DNA from: Kalaharituber pfeilii
Taxonomy: Eukaryota; Ascomycota; Pezizomycetes; Pezizales; Pezizaceae
Direction of reading: 5' to 3'
Assembly (NCBI GenBank): GCA_015179045.1
Contig: WHUZ01000056.1
Coordinates: forward strand, 310,001-374,000
Length of the DNA stretch: 64,000 nt
Part shown: piece after piece, positions 23,001-34,200 of the stretch
Layout of the letters: each line of letters starts with the position of its first letter
How positions within the stretch are numbered: the first letter of the stretch is position 1
The notes under the pieces: model-generated
Seen by the model: only the letters and a program-made list of their open reading frames with translations
Databases searched by the model: none
Told to the model about the DNA's origin: nothing
Position numbers and translations under genes: made by a program

Positions 23001-25262
23001 TTGTGTTTTCAAGAGCCAGGGGCTAGAGAGGGGATGGTGGGGCAAGGATTTGGTCCTGGCTGCCTTGCTTGGAGTAGGGAGGGGAAGGGGTGGGATTAGT
23101 GGGGAGGGGGCAGGCACAGTTGAGGCTATCGATATTGTATCGACATTAGTGTGACGGCTGTGGAGCCAGCGCGAGGAGACAGGATAGAGGGAGCGTGGAG
23201 TGAGGGGGCCGTGTTGAGTGGTTCCATACAGTACAGAGTTATGAAATTGAAGGTGTGTTTCTGACATCCTTGGTGTCTTGCGCCTGCGGGGGGGGTGGAG
23301 AGCAGAGTAGAGCAGCGTGAATCGAATCGCAGCAGGCAAGCAAGGGCGGCCGCAGCCCAGCGCACGCAGGCAGGCAGGCACGATACATTAACAGGCCGTT
23401 TACTTCACGACCCCTCTCTATACACATCCAAACTCTCAAGGTGCGTAAGAGACTCCTGGCGCAGCGGGCATGGCGAGCTCGAGGGCATGGGGGTGGCCAT
23501 ACGGCGCAGGGGGCGCGGGCCTCCAGCGACACTCATGGCTGGCACCTGACTCGAGCTGCGCGCGGAAGCAGCGATGGGCGGGGACGGGGAGAGGGGAAGC
23601 GAGAGGAAGCCGCCCACGAGTATACAGTACTGTACATGGTATTGATATGGTCGCGGAATATACAGAGCCCTTGGCCAAGTTCGCGCGCAGCAAGCAAACG
23701 CAGCACAGCACACGTCCAGCATCCAGGCTGCCCCGGCCCCTCGTCGCAGCGCACCAGGGCGACTTATCTCCGTCGAGCAGTCGCAGTAGCAGCTCCCGCA
23801 CCCAGGAGAGCGCGCAGCTCAAAGACACCCCATCCATCGCCCCCCCCGCGCTGCCAGACCCCGGAGGAGATTAAAGACCAGGCATCTCACCGACGCACCA
23901 CTCAGGGCAGCTTCCCCATTCTTTCACCCTGCCTCAACACGGTGTTGCTGCTGCCAACTGCTGATTGCCATCACCACAAGTAACTCCCCCCCCCCAATTC
24001 CCATCCCCCCATAGCATCTCTCCAAGCCTGTGCATCTTCGTCCCACCACGCACACCTTCCACCTTCCCATCCCCACATCTCCCCCCTCCCCACCCCTTCA
24101 CCCCTTCACCCCTTCGTCGAATAACCCCCGCCCCAGTCTTTTATATTTCATCCACAGCTCTTTAACTCGCTCACACGCCTTGTGTTGAAAGGGGAAATTA
24201 AAAGAGTAACTCTTTACACCCCCATCTGCAGACGTGCGGGCTTCCCTCGTTTCGTCCATTCAAGTGGTCACATTCAGAAAGGCAGCAAGAACAAGGCCTT
24301 CCCCCTCCCAAGAAAAAAGGGTACTCCCAAGAGTGAATCCCTAGGGGCCTACCTGCATACATATCTCTGAGTAGTTTCGAAAAGCAAAGAAAATCACAGA
24401 AATTATAATTACCATAAAACCAAAAGCCAAAAAAAAAAAGGGAAAAAAGTAAAAAAAAAAAAAAAAAAAAAAAAGAAGAGAGGGAAAGAAGGAGAAAAGA
24501 AAAAAGGAAAAGAAAGGAAGCAGCTGGACTGGGCCATCCCCGTCAAGGTTCAGTAGCGGTTCCCCATTCAGCACGCAACAGCAAGCAGCAGCACTTCGTT
24601 CGCTTGCGCTCCTTATCTCTACCCCTTCGGCAGCCGTCGCATCGCCCTCTAAAGGAGCTTGCTTGTACCACCGCTGAAGACATAGCTCCAATATATCACT
24701 TTGTTTGGCGATCCCCTTGTATAGCCTCCTTCTGCACCCCTCTTCACGTTTCCCATTTCTAATTTCCTTCGCTTCCTGGTTGGGCACAGCTTGGGAAGCA
24801 ACCGTCTCTTTTCATCTACTCCTCATCGCGGTCACCCCTTTATCGTCCAAAGTTACCTAACAACAAGAACCTTTCCTGTTAATAGTTTTCTTCATCCTTC
24901 TCAGCATATTCAGCCAGGCGTATTGCAACAACGTGTTCGCATAAAACCTTCGCACAGTGCATCAACGTGCATCAAGACTGCCGGTGGGTCTTCCCCTTCT
25001 TGCTTTTTTCGCCATATTGTCCCCTGCGAGTTTACATCGTCATATTCTCCCTCATGTTTATCAGATTTTGTATCCCTATGCACAGTTGCTCTTGTTCTAG
25101 CACCGTAGTTCTTTGGTTGGACTTCTGATTAACGACCGCGGCTTCGCGTACAGTAGTGGCTACCAACTTGTTCCTCAACAAGCGCGATTACAGAACTCCT
25201 GAACCTTCCCAAGCATATTTCCCTTTCGCATAGCCCGAAATAGGACAGTTTGAAAAAGAGTC
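23001..25262. promoter_or_regulatory. Upstream region and long leader of the Whi3/Cip2-like gene
   Basis: A GC-rich island spans about 23020-24170. Its right part is C/T-rich on the plus strand, which is the coding strand of the next gene, and it holds GTACTGTAC at 23627-23635. An A-run near 24450-24474 follows, then pyrimidine-rich DNA from 24530 to 25130 that looks like a long 5' leader. A leader frame (24791-25108) has no domain and could be an upstream open reading frame or nothing. Confidence 0.45.
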
Positions 25263-26617
25263 ATGAACAGCTTGCGCGACTGGCCGGTGTCTGTTACGAG
25301 CATCATAATTAAAGGACTTCCTGGAAATACTACGGAGCGTGAGGTCAAATCTCTGCTTTTGTTCGCCGGGGACCTTATACAATGTGGTCTGCGCTCGAGC
25401 TCTCCAGGGGGAGATAAAGTCACTGCGTGGGCTACATTCAGTAGCCACGAGGCAGCTTTACAAGCTAAAACTGCACTTGATGGAAAGAATGGCCCACAAG
25501 GTGTGTTGACTGTTGAGCTCGACAAGGGCAGTAGGCCGCCAATCGGGGCAAGAAGGAACACAACAGATGGTGGGCTTATCGGTTCCCAAAGTAATACTTC
25601 CCATTTTCGAATCATAAAATTATCAATCAGCGCAAACGGCTCACCAATCATCTAGGCAACCTGTACGAAAAGTACACTCCACACTTCCCCCCTGGACTTC
25701 AAGGTCCAGGTTTGGGTGATTTCTCTCCTTCGGCGTCAATTGAGAGCGGTTCCGTTTACTCTGAGCAGTTGTATTCCTCGCCACAGTCACCAGTGCAATT
25801 TGGTGACACTGCCAGCCTGGGATACAGGCTTCCAGAATCTAATATATCCAAGGCTTTGATTGCCCAAGACAATAATGATGATATCGTCGATGCTGCTGGG
25901 TTCTTATATTCACAGGACCCTGCCTCTGTTTCCAGCTTGCTTGGAAATTCGAAGCCACGCCGGGCTACAAATCCTCAACCGACCCTATCACAGTTTGGGA
26001 ACCTAACAAATTATGCATTAGCTTCAAATGGCATCTCACAATTAAACACAAATCCTCTTGGGACAACCCAAATGACTGCAGGAATGATGCCAACCCCAGT
26101 CACAAGCCCTATTGGACCACCACCGCCGAATCATGCGAATTTCCTTTACCGTCAAAATCGCATGTTGCCAGCCGTCAATCCATCAGATCAAAACCCTCCA
26201 TGCAATACTCTCTATGTCGGTAACCTTCCGGTTGGGACTTCAGAAGATGAGCTCAAAGCGCTTTTTTCACGACAGCGGGGATATAAACGGTTATGTTTTC
26301 GCACAAAGCAGAATGGTCCGATGTGCTTCGTTGAGTTTGAGGATGTTGGTTTTGCTACTAAGGCTCTGACAGAATTATATGGGCACAACCTGTCTAACAG
26401 CGTGAAGGGGGGAATTCGCCTAAGTTTCAGCAAGAACCCATTAGGCGTACGCTCTACGCCTGCGAACGGAGCTGCTCCAATACCTGGCGCATCTCAGCCT
26501 TATCAACAACCATACGTCAACGGACCCTCAGGGTTTTCAACTGCACAACATGCGCCTCCCGGGTTGATCCATCCAACCGCCCAGCATAGTGGAATGCCCC
26601 TCTATGTTGGAAGATAG
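25263..26617 (+). CDS. Two-RRM RNA-binding protein, Whi3/Cip2 family
   Basis: Predicted 429-residue protein in two exons, 25263-25590 and 25656-26617. The 65-bp intron (GTAATA...CTAG) was chosen because it is the only pairing I found that keeps phase between SQS and the following [18 protein letters not shown]1 covers about residues 12-88 ([16 protein letters not shown]). A middle Ser/Gln/Asn-rich linker carries [12 protein letters not shown] sequence typical of the family. RRM2 is near 291-365, with [20 protein letters not shown] as RNP2 and CFVEFED as RNP1. Relatives are yeast Whi3, which restrains G1 cyclin CLN3 mRNA, and fission yeast Cip1/Cip2 and Mde7. A role in mRNA-level cell-cycle or stress control is inferred. 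A further 5' exon cannot be excluded because the leader is long. Confidence 0.82.
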
Positions 26618-27886
26618 GCTCAGCGATGTTGGGCTGGGGTTCGCCCGCTTGTAATTTGGCGCTTTCTTTGAAGTTCTTTCCTCTAGTTCTTTCTGCAAAT
26701 TCTATGTTTCCTTTCGGCGATTTCACGGGAGGTTAGGTGAGGACATAAAAAAAGAAACGGGGGGCATACGCGGTGTTAAACATCTTGTCACTTTTATTTA
26801 GTCATTGTTGGCACATTGTTTCTTCATTTAGTTTTTTTATCTTTCGCCATCACATCAGGCTTCTGTCGGCCACCCGGGGTTTATGTGTGGGGTTTGTTTA
26901 TTCTAATCCTATGGTTCCATTTCCTCCACACCCTTGGTTGGATTTACTGCGTCATTTTTGCTTGAGTTGCACTCAATGCATTTGACATTATGATTTATCA
27001 GGGATTTTTTCGTCTGTCAAATTCAAACATTTGGGGGTGACGGGCACCTTTCTAGGGCGTACTTGTTCTGCATGGAAAGAGCAGTTGATTGCTGGGAAGG
27101 CATGGTGCGTTTTGGAGCTTGGAATTGTTTTTGGACAAGATTTATTCTTCTTCCCCCACTTGCTTTTCACGTTATACGCTTTCACACTTCACATTTTACA
27201 CTTCACATTATACTTACTGCCAGGTTCCTTTATCATTCATCTGTGTTAGGTCATGTTTTCTGCTTCTCTGGATCGCCATTCATTTGTTTCTGATTCTCCT
27301 TCTCTTTGTATTCATTGTCTACTTTTGCTTATTTCCCCCCCTTATGGTAGCTTTCTTCCCTATACTTTTTATTTTGAACGCTAATGCCCAGGCTGGACAT
27401 TTTCTCGATACTGTTGTGTACGGTAGGAAGGCGCAGGTTAATCATGAAAAAGGAGATATAGTACTGTCTCGAGTCGATCGGGCGGTGTCGGCTCTGGTGA
27501 GTTAAAACTCTCATCTCATGTCGATTGTCTTTAAATTTCCTTTTGTTTTAACCAGTTCGCATAGGGCTGCATCAATATTTGTGGAATTAGGATCATCTGG
27601 TTTGGTACATTGATTGACTAGGGGCAAAGACTTGCAGGTCAATAGGGTTCATTGCATTTCAATTCATGTGTGTTTTCTCAGTTTTAATATATACGGCGTT
27701 CCAATTGGATGTTGGGGATACCTCCTACTAGATTGGAAACAGCTTGAGGTTGCAGTGTAGGAGTGTAACGGTTGCAAGGAGACATTGTGGACACAAATCA
27801 AGAGCTTTCAGTCAACTTATGCTTAGAGTTAATTATAAATTACTCATGAATGTGTGAGTTTACTCGAATGTGAATCCATCAAGTTA
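26618..27886. other. Convergent 3' region between the Whi3-like gene and IST3
   Basis: Tail-to-tail spacer of about 1.27 kb. It is T-rich on the plus strand, as expected for a 3' untranslated region and polyadenylation region. Open frames such as 27089-27505 are rich in Phe/Leu/Ser from T-rich sequence and are not supported as genes. Confidence 0.6.
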
Positions 27887-28783
27887 CTACCTTCGAGGCT
27901 GATGGTGATGGTCTTTGTGACCTTCATCCCGGTGACGATCCTTACTTGCGCCTCGGTGCCTTCGCCATTCTTCTGGAGAATCCCTTCGGCCTCGCTCGTC
28001 TCGAGTTTGCGACCTATCTCTACGTGGAGAACGAGAGCGACAGCGTGATCGATGCCGATGCCTATGGCTACGGCTGTGACGGCTCTTCTCCCTGTCCTTG
28101 TCGTTATGATCTCTTTCCTCTCGATCCCGGTCCCGATCTCGACGCCTTTTCTTTGTTCCTGCCTGTTGCAGCTCTAGCTCAATTTCTTCCTTCTTCTGCG
28201 CAATCAAATATTCTTTCATAGGATCATCGTCGTCGATATCCTTGATAAGCTTCACTAGCTCCTTTTCCTTCTGTGTAGGTTCACGAATCTCCTCTTGCTC
28301 CTCTTCCGAATCTGCGCCCCTCTTGCGCCGCTTTTCATCTCTCTTGCTGCCGGCATCTTTATCACGTGACGAGCTTGGCCTATGACCAGATTGAGCTGCC
28401 TCCCTCGCGAGAGCTTCTTCCTCCGCCTTCTTCTCATCCTCTTTATGTTTGTATCGATGGTGATCGACGCTTATTATCCGCCCGAGTATGTTTGCTCCTG
28501 AGAAATTATCCACCGCTAGGTTCGTGCTGCGCTGGTCCTCGTACTTTAGAAACGCAAATCCTCGAGACTTCCCGGTTTCTTTGTCGCGTATCAGGTTGCA
28601 GTGCACAGGCTCACCAAATTGAGAGAATATCGTGATAATGTCGCCCTCAGTGAGCTCGTATGGAAGGCCACCAATGTAGATGTATGCGGTGTCGGCATAG
28701 TCGGCGTGCCAGGACGCGGCATCGCTGGCGCCGGCTTCAAGCTCGCGCTGGTTAAGCGCGGCTATGGAGCGGATTGTATTCAT
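27887..28783 (-). CDS. IST3: Ist3/Snu17-type U2 snRNP component of the RES complex
   Basis: Intronless 298-residue protein. The N-terminus reads MNTIRSIAALNQRELEAG, the conserved lead-in of Ist3 and its animal homologue RBMX2. A single RRM lies at about residues 33-110, with RNP2 YIYIGGL at 34-40 and RNP1 SRGFAFLKY at 73-81. The C-terminal two-thirds is charged: Lys/Glu-rich, then Arg/Ser/Asp/His-rich from about 200 to the end, resembling RBMX2 and other filamentous-fungal forms more than the short yeast protein. In yeast, Ist3 with Bud13 and Pml1 forms the RES complex that binds activated spliceosomes and aids splicing and nuclear retention of pre-mRNA. The start lies 543 bp from the divergent dynein gene. 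Confidence 0.93.
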   Translation of the reverse strand: MNTIRSIAALNQRELEAGASDAASWHADYADTAYIYIGGLPYELTEGDIITIFSQFGEPVHCNLIRDKETGKSRGFAFLKYEDQRSTNLAVDNFSGANILGRIISVDHHRYKHKEDEKKAEEEALAREAAQSGHRPSSSRDKDAGSKRDEKRRKRGADSEEEQEEIREPTQKEKELVKLIKDIDDDDPMKEYLIAQKKEEIELELQQAGTKKRRRDRDRDREERDHNDKDREKSRHSRSHRHRHRSRCRSRSPRRDRSQTRDERGRRDSPEEWRRHRGASKDRHRDEGHKDHHHQPRR

Positions 28784-29326
28784 GGGAATTGAGCTGCTCT
28801 GCTGGGCGCGGGAGGGGGGGGAGGAGGCGTGGTGTTCTTATTGTGTTGGGGGAGTTCGGTGCTGCGTCCATGTGCGCAGCCGCATGGGGGTGTGAGCACG
28901 GTAGCTTAGTCAGCGGCCCAGCAGCGGTCTCGTGCGAGACAGCGTCCGGCGCCCTGAGCCCACCTGGCTGGCTCTGCACACACAGCGTGCACTGCATCCC
29001 TGTCTCGTCTCGCCTCATCCGTCTCGCCTTATCAGTCTCTCCGGCCAGCTTCGCCCCTGCCGCGTCAGTCGACCCGCGTGCTCGTATATGCTCCTCCTGC
29101 TCCGCATCGGATCTCCCCCGCAATCCCTGAGATTTACCCCTCCTCCCCCCGCCAACACACACTGCAGCTAGTGCTGCTAGCATCAGAACGAGAGCATTCG
29201 GAGCAACTTGCGTCAACCGAAAGCACAGTTGCAAACAGCTTACTTCTAATTGAGCTGCAGCATAGATCGCGCAGGAACACCGACACGCAAGGTGCAGAGG
29301 GAGAAGCTCTTTCCACATCGCCTGCC
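28784..29326. promoter_or_regulatory. Bidirectional promoter between IST3 and the dynein light intermediate chain gene
   Basis: 543 bp separate the two divergent start codons. The IST3 side (28790-29170) is GC-rich, with a CCTCCCCCC run at 29139-29150. No third gene fits in the gap. Both genes must have their basal promoters here. Confidence 0.7.
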
Positions 29327-31322
29327 ATGAACAGCCTTCACGATGACCGCCCAGGGTCCTCTCGGTCGGACGACTCCCGCACAACAGAGAATGCAGACAT
29401 CTGGTCGTCGATGCTCTCTTCTGTAGCTTCGTCCAAAAGGCTTCCCCAAAAGTCAATTGTCGTTCTAGGTACCCCAGCCGTCCCTGGAGCCGCCCTACAG
29501 TTACGTCTGACTGGGTATCTGTATTTGCTGCCAAAAGGGCTAACAAACCGGGCAATACAGGCGGGACTTCGGAGTGCCAGAAGGAATTTGTGGAATCGTT
29601 AAATCTTGGCCGGAAGAAAGGTGACAAGAAGCCGCCCATTGCAAATGCATTCGCGTTGGGATACACGTATCTCGATGTTCTGGATGCGGATCATGAAGGT
29701 TTCTATTGCCTTGCTTGAAATGGGTTTCTTGAGTTGCAAGGGTGTGTTTGTCCTCCGTATTGCTTACCAACCACTTCTTTGAACAGATGTCCTTGCTCGA
29801 CTGGGGTTGTACCTCGTTTCGGAACCGGAACCGGCGTTTATGCCTATTCTCAAACCGCTATTCACAGCTGAGACGATACCGAATACGCTCATATGCATAT
29901 TACTGGATTGGAAGAAGCCATGGGATTGGATGAGACAACTGAGAACATGGGTGAGACTGCTAGGAACTTTATTTAGGAGCTTGGACGATGATGCGAAAAG
30001 GGCATTGGAGGATGTTACTCAGGCCTGTATGTCTCTGCACAACCTGGGGAAACAGGCATGGGTGCGTGATTGGGAATTTTTGTGATGAGTCTGACTTGCT
30101 GTTCGGCGGATAGTGCAATCACGGCGAGGTACATACGCTGATGCCGGAGGTGGGGGAACAGAGGTCACGTTGCCTTTGGGGCGGGGCGAGTTTGATGAAC
30201 CTATAGGATTGCCTCTTTGCGTCATATGTCAGAATGTAGGCTACACCGAGACACTCAGAGCTACATAGCAGCAGCTAACTTGAAGAGCTATAACAGGCAG
30301 ATAGAATTGAGGTATTAGAAAGGGAACGAGGATGGAAGGATGGACAATTTGATTTCGTTCTACAGTTCCTACGAACGGTTCTATTAAAACGTACTATACA
30401 CACATAATCTGGCCTCTTGTCTGCATATGTTTTTGCTAACTTGCGATAGACGGTGCCTCCCTGATATATACCATACCCTCGGTTCTGTCCCCGTTAAGCG
30501 CGCTGTTGTTCTCATCATTAAATATACCGTCACCGCTTCGTGTATGCCCACCTCTGCATCCTTATGCAGAATAATGACTAATCTTCCCATACGCAGCATC
30601 ATACAATAAAACATAACATCATCGACCGCGATAAAATCCTCATTCCCGGCCCCGGCTGGGACTCATGGGGCAAAATTCGCGTCCTCGGCGAAGCCTTCGA
30701 TGTCGAAGGAATCTGCAACGGATGGTCCGTCGATATCTCTCCCGGGTTCGCGGCCGTCCACGACGACGTTGACGGCGGTGCGGTCGAGATTTACGAGGAC
30801 GTTATCAAAGACGCACTTCGGGATGGGGACTCTCTAGCTGCTGCGCTGAAGCCAAGGGGAATCGAGGTCGAGCCAGTAGATACGCAGGAGTTTTTGGCGG
30901 AGCAGATGGAGCAGTTGGAGGCGAAGAGGGAGGATGGGGGCAGGGACAGGGGTGGAGCGGGAGCGGGGGATGGCGGGACAGATGCAAGGGGGCATGGTAG
31001 GAGCGTGAGTAAGGGATTGGCGGAGGGGGCTGTCAGGGAGCATGTCGGGCCGGTGCAATTTAACGTGGGGGGGATACAAATGGATGCGGATGATATGGTG
31101 AAGAATATCAAGGTTTGTAGTAATCTCCTCTTCCCTTTTTCAACTTTCAAAGGACAAATCTAATATATATCTCACTTGCAGGCGCGAGAGGCTTCCCGCG
31201 CAGCAGGCGCCAGCGGTGGCGACTTCGCGGCCCCAACTTCTCCCGCAGAAGAGACGTTGGAGGCGTTCTTTTCGTCGCTGATGCGGAGGGATGTGGCAGG
31301 GACAAAGAAAGCGTCGTCGTAG
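29327..31322 (+). CDS. Cytoplasmic dynein light intermediate chain
   Basis: Predicted 494-residue protein in eight exons: 29327-29468, 29561-29698, 29787-30026, 30114-30235, 30297-30390, 30450-30541, 30597-31112 and 31182-31322. All phases join and most introns have CTAAC, CTAAT or CTGAC branch sites. Fungal DLIC signatures are ADIWSSMLSSV near the start, CILLDWKKPWDWMRQLR, LPLCVICQNADRIE, FDFVLQFLRTVLLKHGASLIY and KHNIIDRDKI with PGPGWDSWGKIRVL. The tail ends ETLEAFFSSLMRR. The protein scaffolds cytoplasmic dynein 1 and links the heavy chain to adaptors for retrograde transport and nuclear positioning in hyphae. The P-loop position reads GGTSECQKE (48-56). The Gly before Lys and the Ser/Thr after it are missing, so classical nucleotide binding is unlikely, as in other fungal DLICs. 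Confidence 0.93.
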
Positions 31323-32291
31323 CCATTTCTCAAAGATTTGGGGCGTGTATGGAATTTTGCGGGGAGGAGGAGGAGGAGGAGTGGAAGGGCAGCAGGATGA
31401 ATGGGCCACGAAGGAATTGGTAGAGAGAGCCTCTCCTGTGTTTTATGTAGCATGAATACTTCCTTTTTAACCCCCTATTTATATGTTGGATTAAGAATAA
31501 TTAATTTCTTCACACGAGGTTGGTGTGTACCAAAGTGAACCCAAACTTGTGTCGATTTCCTTTGTTGGTAGTCGAGGTCATGTGACCTCTGAAACCTCCG
31601 ACTGTACACATGTGCAAATTCGCAACTCTAAGAGAGGAATAAATGTAGTACAGGTATGTAGAATTACAGTAGACACGACATTGAGCCACAGTACAGTATG
31701 ATCTTACAACTTGCATCTTATTTCTTCCTTGCCGGAAGACCGCAGCCTCAATCTCCCCACTGGCTTCCCGCAGCGGCGGCGCAGGATGGATAAAATACCT
31801 AACTAGAGAATAACACTCCGCCGCCTTGTGGAGAATACCTATCACTGGACAGCCAAAGGAATGAGCCTCAACCCTGCCTTCTTGTCCCTCACTCCGACGC
31901 TCCCATTTCAATGCATATAGTAAATGCGACAACATCCCTCACCAGCAACGAAAATGACCTGGACGAGGTCAATCGTCGCTTCCGCTTCCTTCAGTCACGT
32001 TTAGTCCCCGCAAGCCGCCTCTTCCCCAGCCCACTTTGCGGCTCATCTCTTCCTTTCTTCTAACCTTCAGTGTGTGCATCCATATTCAAAGCAATAACAC
32101 AAACAAGAAAACATTCATAGAGTTCATCAACAAATAGCAAAGTCTTAATTTGGACATTGCTATACTCCTTTCGATTCCTTCCCGTCACCCGTGTGCTCTA
32201 TTGTATAGCTGCTGTGCAGTAAAACGACCCAATTAGACAATACTTTGTCGCACAATCCACCATCCTTCAGTATGTCACTGGTGGAAGCCGC
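31323..32291. other. Convergent 3' spacer between the dynein gene and STRAP
   Basis: Tail-to-tail intergenic region of 969 bp. The minus-strand frame 31935-31510 (141 codons) has no motif and is rejected. No other structure is seen. Confidence 0.6.
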
Positions 32292-33536
32292 CTATCGCCA
32301 TAGCCCGTATGGTTGTGACCCATATTTCCACTATTATTCCTACACGTTAGCATGACGGAGAGAGGAAAGGGCTGGGGGGACTGGAGGGGATTTCGCATGA
32401 TATGCTTACCAGTTTAATTGTCCCATCCTCACTACCAGTTGCATACAGCTTTCCATCCGGTGAGAAGCTTACAGACCAAATCGATCCATGATGGCCCTTA
32501 TAAACATCCAACTCCTTTTCTGTGTCAAAATCATAAATTCGGACCCACGTATCGCTTGTGCCACCAGCCACAAATTTCCTTGTATCAGAGTGCAAGCCGA
32601 CTGAGCTAACGTCGTATTGGGTAGTTATAGATTTTAGTAGTCGCCTGCTCCTAGCATCAAAAAAGTACACTGTCTTCCCCGCTGTAGCACATAAAACATT
32701 TCCTCCACTACTAACCTCACAGGAGCCGATGGGGTTATCAACGGCGAACTTGTCAATCAAGTCACCAGAACGTACGTCAAACCACCGAATTTTACGATCG
32801 TCAGCGGCTGAGACGACGACATTGGGTTCGGACCACACAACGCACTTGATAGTTCCATCGTGGGTATTAGGCCCAATCTCAATGTGATTGGTGGGCTGGC
32901 GGAGATCAAAGATGCGTAGCTTCTTCTCGGGACCTCCAGTAACAACATGTCGAGCGTCTGGATTAAAATGCACAGCGCGGACAATGTGTTGATGTGCAAG
33001 AGTCTCCAGGTTCTCGCCGGTAAAAGTATCCCAGATCTTGCTGTTTGAGGTCTTAGCTAAGATGTTTTGCAAACAATATGAAGTGAGAGTGCTTGCCATG
33101 AAAAATCTGCGGACGCAGTGGCAGCCAATGCAGCATCGTTGCTTAATCTAGCTTGCCAGACAGCACCTTTGTGCCCAACAAAGGTACCTATCCTATAACA
33201 CATATTAGCATAACATATTACAGTCATGATTATGACTCCACATACCAATCACCTGTAATCCCGTCTCGAAGCATAGGATTACCATCTAGAAGTATACTTG
33301 ATTAGCTTTCGTCAGTAATAGGGAGACCAGTATGCTCACCTTTACAGGCAGAGATAAGAAAATAGGAATCCTCCTCTACCATCTGGGAAAACGACAGATG
33401 GGTCACTGGGCGGGAGTGGCCATGGCATGTCAAAGGAACAACTCTAGGCCCCTCTGTTGAAAGTGTTAACTAGAACGGAAACAGCGAGAGAATATCAAAA
33501 TCAGGGCGACATACGGCCAGGATTAGCGGGCTGCAT
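32292..33536 (-). CDS. STRAP-type WD40-repeat protein
   Basis: Predicted 313-residue protein in six exons on the minus strand: 33536-33515, 33453-33340, 33285-33246, 33192-33097, 33040-32410 and 32330-32292. The start MQPANPGQGPRVVPLTCHGH and the end TIKLWKYGSQPYGLWR match serine-threonine kinase receptor-associated protein (STRAP). WD repeats are visible throughout, for example IGTFVGHKGAVWQARL, AVHFNPDARHVVTGG and DVYKGHHGSIWSVSFSPDGK. Intron 4 (33041-33096) uses a GC donor (GCAAGC), the only join that gives DFSCKIWDTFTG. Animal STRAP works in the SMN complex and in mRNA and signalling assemblies. The fungal protein is a predicted scaffold and its precise function is not established from sequence. 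Confidence 0.9.
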
Positions 33537-34200
33537 CGCGATACTAGAAAGTGGCTTTTATTGAGGGAGCCGAAAGGCAGTTAGAGGTGAGGTGGATTAG
33601 AGAATAGCCCTTCGTAGATAGCTAAATGGCACGAACTAAAGCAATTATATGGTCGTAAAATTATATTCCAAACAGATGCTAGATTGATGAATGCCGACAA
33701 GTGTGATAGTGTGTATCTTTGGATCCTTTGGATAACGTCAAAGATAGTCCTTCTATGTCAATAGGTGAGGAACAGCTTGATGCAAGAAAGGTGCACAGAC
33801 GGATGATGCTGGAGACGAGAGAAAACACTTTAGAATAAGGCGAACAGCGATGAATGTCGTAAATGTCGTTAAGGTGCGTCAATTGTTTCTTTACAGAGCT
33901 TGGGTCAGGCAAAGTCGTAGATCGAAGTGGGGCCTGGACAGGCTTGTAGCGACTAAGAAAGTGGAGGGCCGGATATTGGAGGTAATTAGTGATGAGACAC
34001 GTTAATGGGTGTTGGGTATTAGAAAGGGGGGTTGGGGGGGGGATTGTTTAGAGGGGGTGACAGAGGGTTAGCGAGCGCTAGAAGAACAAGGAGATGGAGT
34101 ATAGGTCGTGATGTTCTTTTGAGTTTGGCTGACAGGGTGGAGGGGGGGGCGGTGGAGGGTGGCTTTGTCGGGTGCCGAGAGCAAGTTGGGAGGATGCGAA
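33537..34200. promoter_or_regulatory. STRAP promoter region
   Basis: Upstream of STRAP on the minus strand. The DNA is mixed in composition up to about 34020. From 34025 to 34160 the plus strand carries G-runs (for example nine and seven Gs), so the STRAP mRNA-sense strand is C-rich, the same pattern as at SSK1. No gene is seen. Confidence 0.45.

Noticed and set aside
25591..25655. Acceptor at AATCAG (25630) for the Whi3-like intron
   Set aside because: With the phase-1 donor it leads to a frame that stops at TTTGGGTGA; the CTAG at 25655 keeps the frame open to RRM2.
28752..29666. 304-codon minus-strand frame spanning the IST3 promoter
   Set aside because: It is in a different frame from IST3 and antisense to verified dynein exons.
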